Of a stretch of DNA of 7,182 nucleotides, positions 6,996-7,182 are shown in pieces. Location: the NCBI GenBank assembly GCA_035506295.1, contig DATJPR010000243.1:1-7182 (forward strand), read 5' to 3'. Position 1 is the stretch's first letter. The number at the start of each line of letters is the position of its first letter. The DNA comes from DATJPR01 sp035506295. GTDB lineage: Bacteria; Bacteroidota; Ignavibacteria; UBA10030; UBA6906. Position numbers and translations under genes: made by a program. The notes beneath the pieces were generated by a model. The model worked only from the letters and a program-made list of their open reading frames with translations. It had not been told where the DNA came from and did not search any database.

Positions 6996-7028
6996 GCCGT
7001 CCGGGACACAGGGAAAATCCGGACCGGC
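6996..7028 (+). other. Weak imperfect hairpin after the beta-helix gene
   Basis: GTCCGG (6999-7004) pairs with CCGGAC (7019-7024) around a 14-base loop. Three further pairs (GCC 6996-6998 with GGC 7026-7028) follow past a bulged C at 7025. It starts 15 bases after the stop codon. There is no T-run, and the much better hairpin at 7057-7086 is the more likely terminator. It may be chance pairing in GC-rich DNA. Confidence 0.25.
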
Positions 7029-7056
7029 TGCAGTATTCTTGAGCGGTGAAGCTAGT

Positions 7057-7086
7057 CCAGGGCCGGAGCACTCGCTTCGGCCCTGG
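7057..7086 (+). terminator. Terminator-like hairpin after the beta-helix gene
   Basis: CCAGGGCCGGAGC (7057-7069) pairs with GCTTCGGCCCTGG (7074-7086) over 13 bp, with one G-U pair and the loop ACTC. A short, T-containing stretch (TGTTT, 7087-7091) follows. Only 33 bases separate the stem from the next start codon, which leaves little room for a new promoter. It may therefore reduce rather than stop transcription into the next gene. Confidence 0.6.
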
Positions 7087-7119
7087 TGTTTGATGGTCGT
7101 GCAATGCGAAGGAGGCAGT

Positions 7120-7182
7120 ATGCGTTCGTCGATGCTCGTACTCGTGATTTTCATCTTCGCCGCTGGCTGGGTGACTCCAGGT
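7120..7182 (+). CDS. N-terminus of a further exported protein (cut by window end)
   Basis: Twenty-one codons are open to the end of the window, starting at ATG 7120 with AAGGAGG (7109-7115) 4 bases before it. The peptide MRSSMLVLVIFIFAAGWVTP has a short basic start and a hydrophobic core, as in a Sec signal peptide; no cleavage site can be fixed. Strand, spacing and export signal match its neighbours, so it probably belongs to the same surface locus. Its function cannot be judged from this fragment. Confidence 0.65.
   Translation, partial: MRSSMLVLVIFIFAAGWVTPG

Noticed and set aside
1..7182. CRISPR array, tRNA, rRNA, insertion sequence or attachment site
   Set aside because: No short regularly spaced repeats, cloverleaf-like gene, transposase reading frame or terminal inverted repeats were seen. 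The only large repeat is the in-frame tandem module duplication.

Overview
The window looks like chromosomal DNA from a Gram-negative bacterium of the Fibrobacteres-Chlorobi-Bacteroidetes (FCB) group. Two proteins end in the C-terminal sorting domain of the type IX secretion system (T9SS), in the form that opens NYPNPFNP and closes with KMLxLK. That form is common in Ignavibacteria/Chlorobi-type lineages and neighbouring phyla. A large TonB-dependent receptor with an N-terminal carboxypeptidase-regulatory-like domain confirms an outer membrane. The GC-rich codon use argues against low-GC Ignavibacterium itself. The exact phylum is an inference.

Layout, all genes on the + strand. Positions 1-253 hold no convincing gene, but contain short dyads, a possible structured leader (138-200) and a -10-like box. 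Positions 254-2218 encode a 654-residue secreted T9SS cargo protein: two nearly identical 178-residue jelly-roll-like modules, a third diverged module and the sorting domain. A very stable hairpin (2232-2263) separates it from 2310-5270, a 986-residue TonB-dependent receptor resembling the Xanthomonas/Caulobacter carbohydrate-receptor family (TIGR01782 type) rather than classical SusC. After a 57-base gap, 5328-6980 encodes a 550-residue parallel beta-helix protein with the same sorting domain. A terminator-like hairpin (7057-7086) is followed by the first 21 codons of another exported protein (7120 to the window end).

Working model (inference): this is a surface nutrient-capture locus, probably for a glycan. 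The first protein would be displayed on the cell surface to bind polymer, the beta-helix protein would bind or cleave it, and the receptor would take up the released oligomers with TonB energy. No SusD-like lipoprotein lies in the window, so T9SS-exported modules may take the place of the SusD/E/F surface lipoproteins. No catalytic residues could be assigned, so the substrate and any enzyme activity are unknown.

The most informative signal is the tandem duplication in the first gene. Across 105 compared codons the two copies carry 30 silent and no amino-acid changes, while a short patch between the two conserved blocks has changed almost completely.
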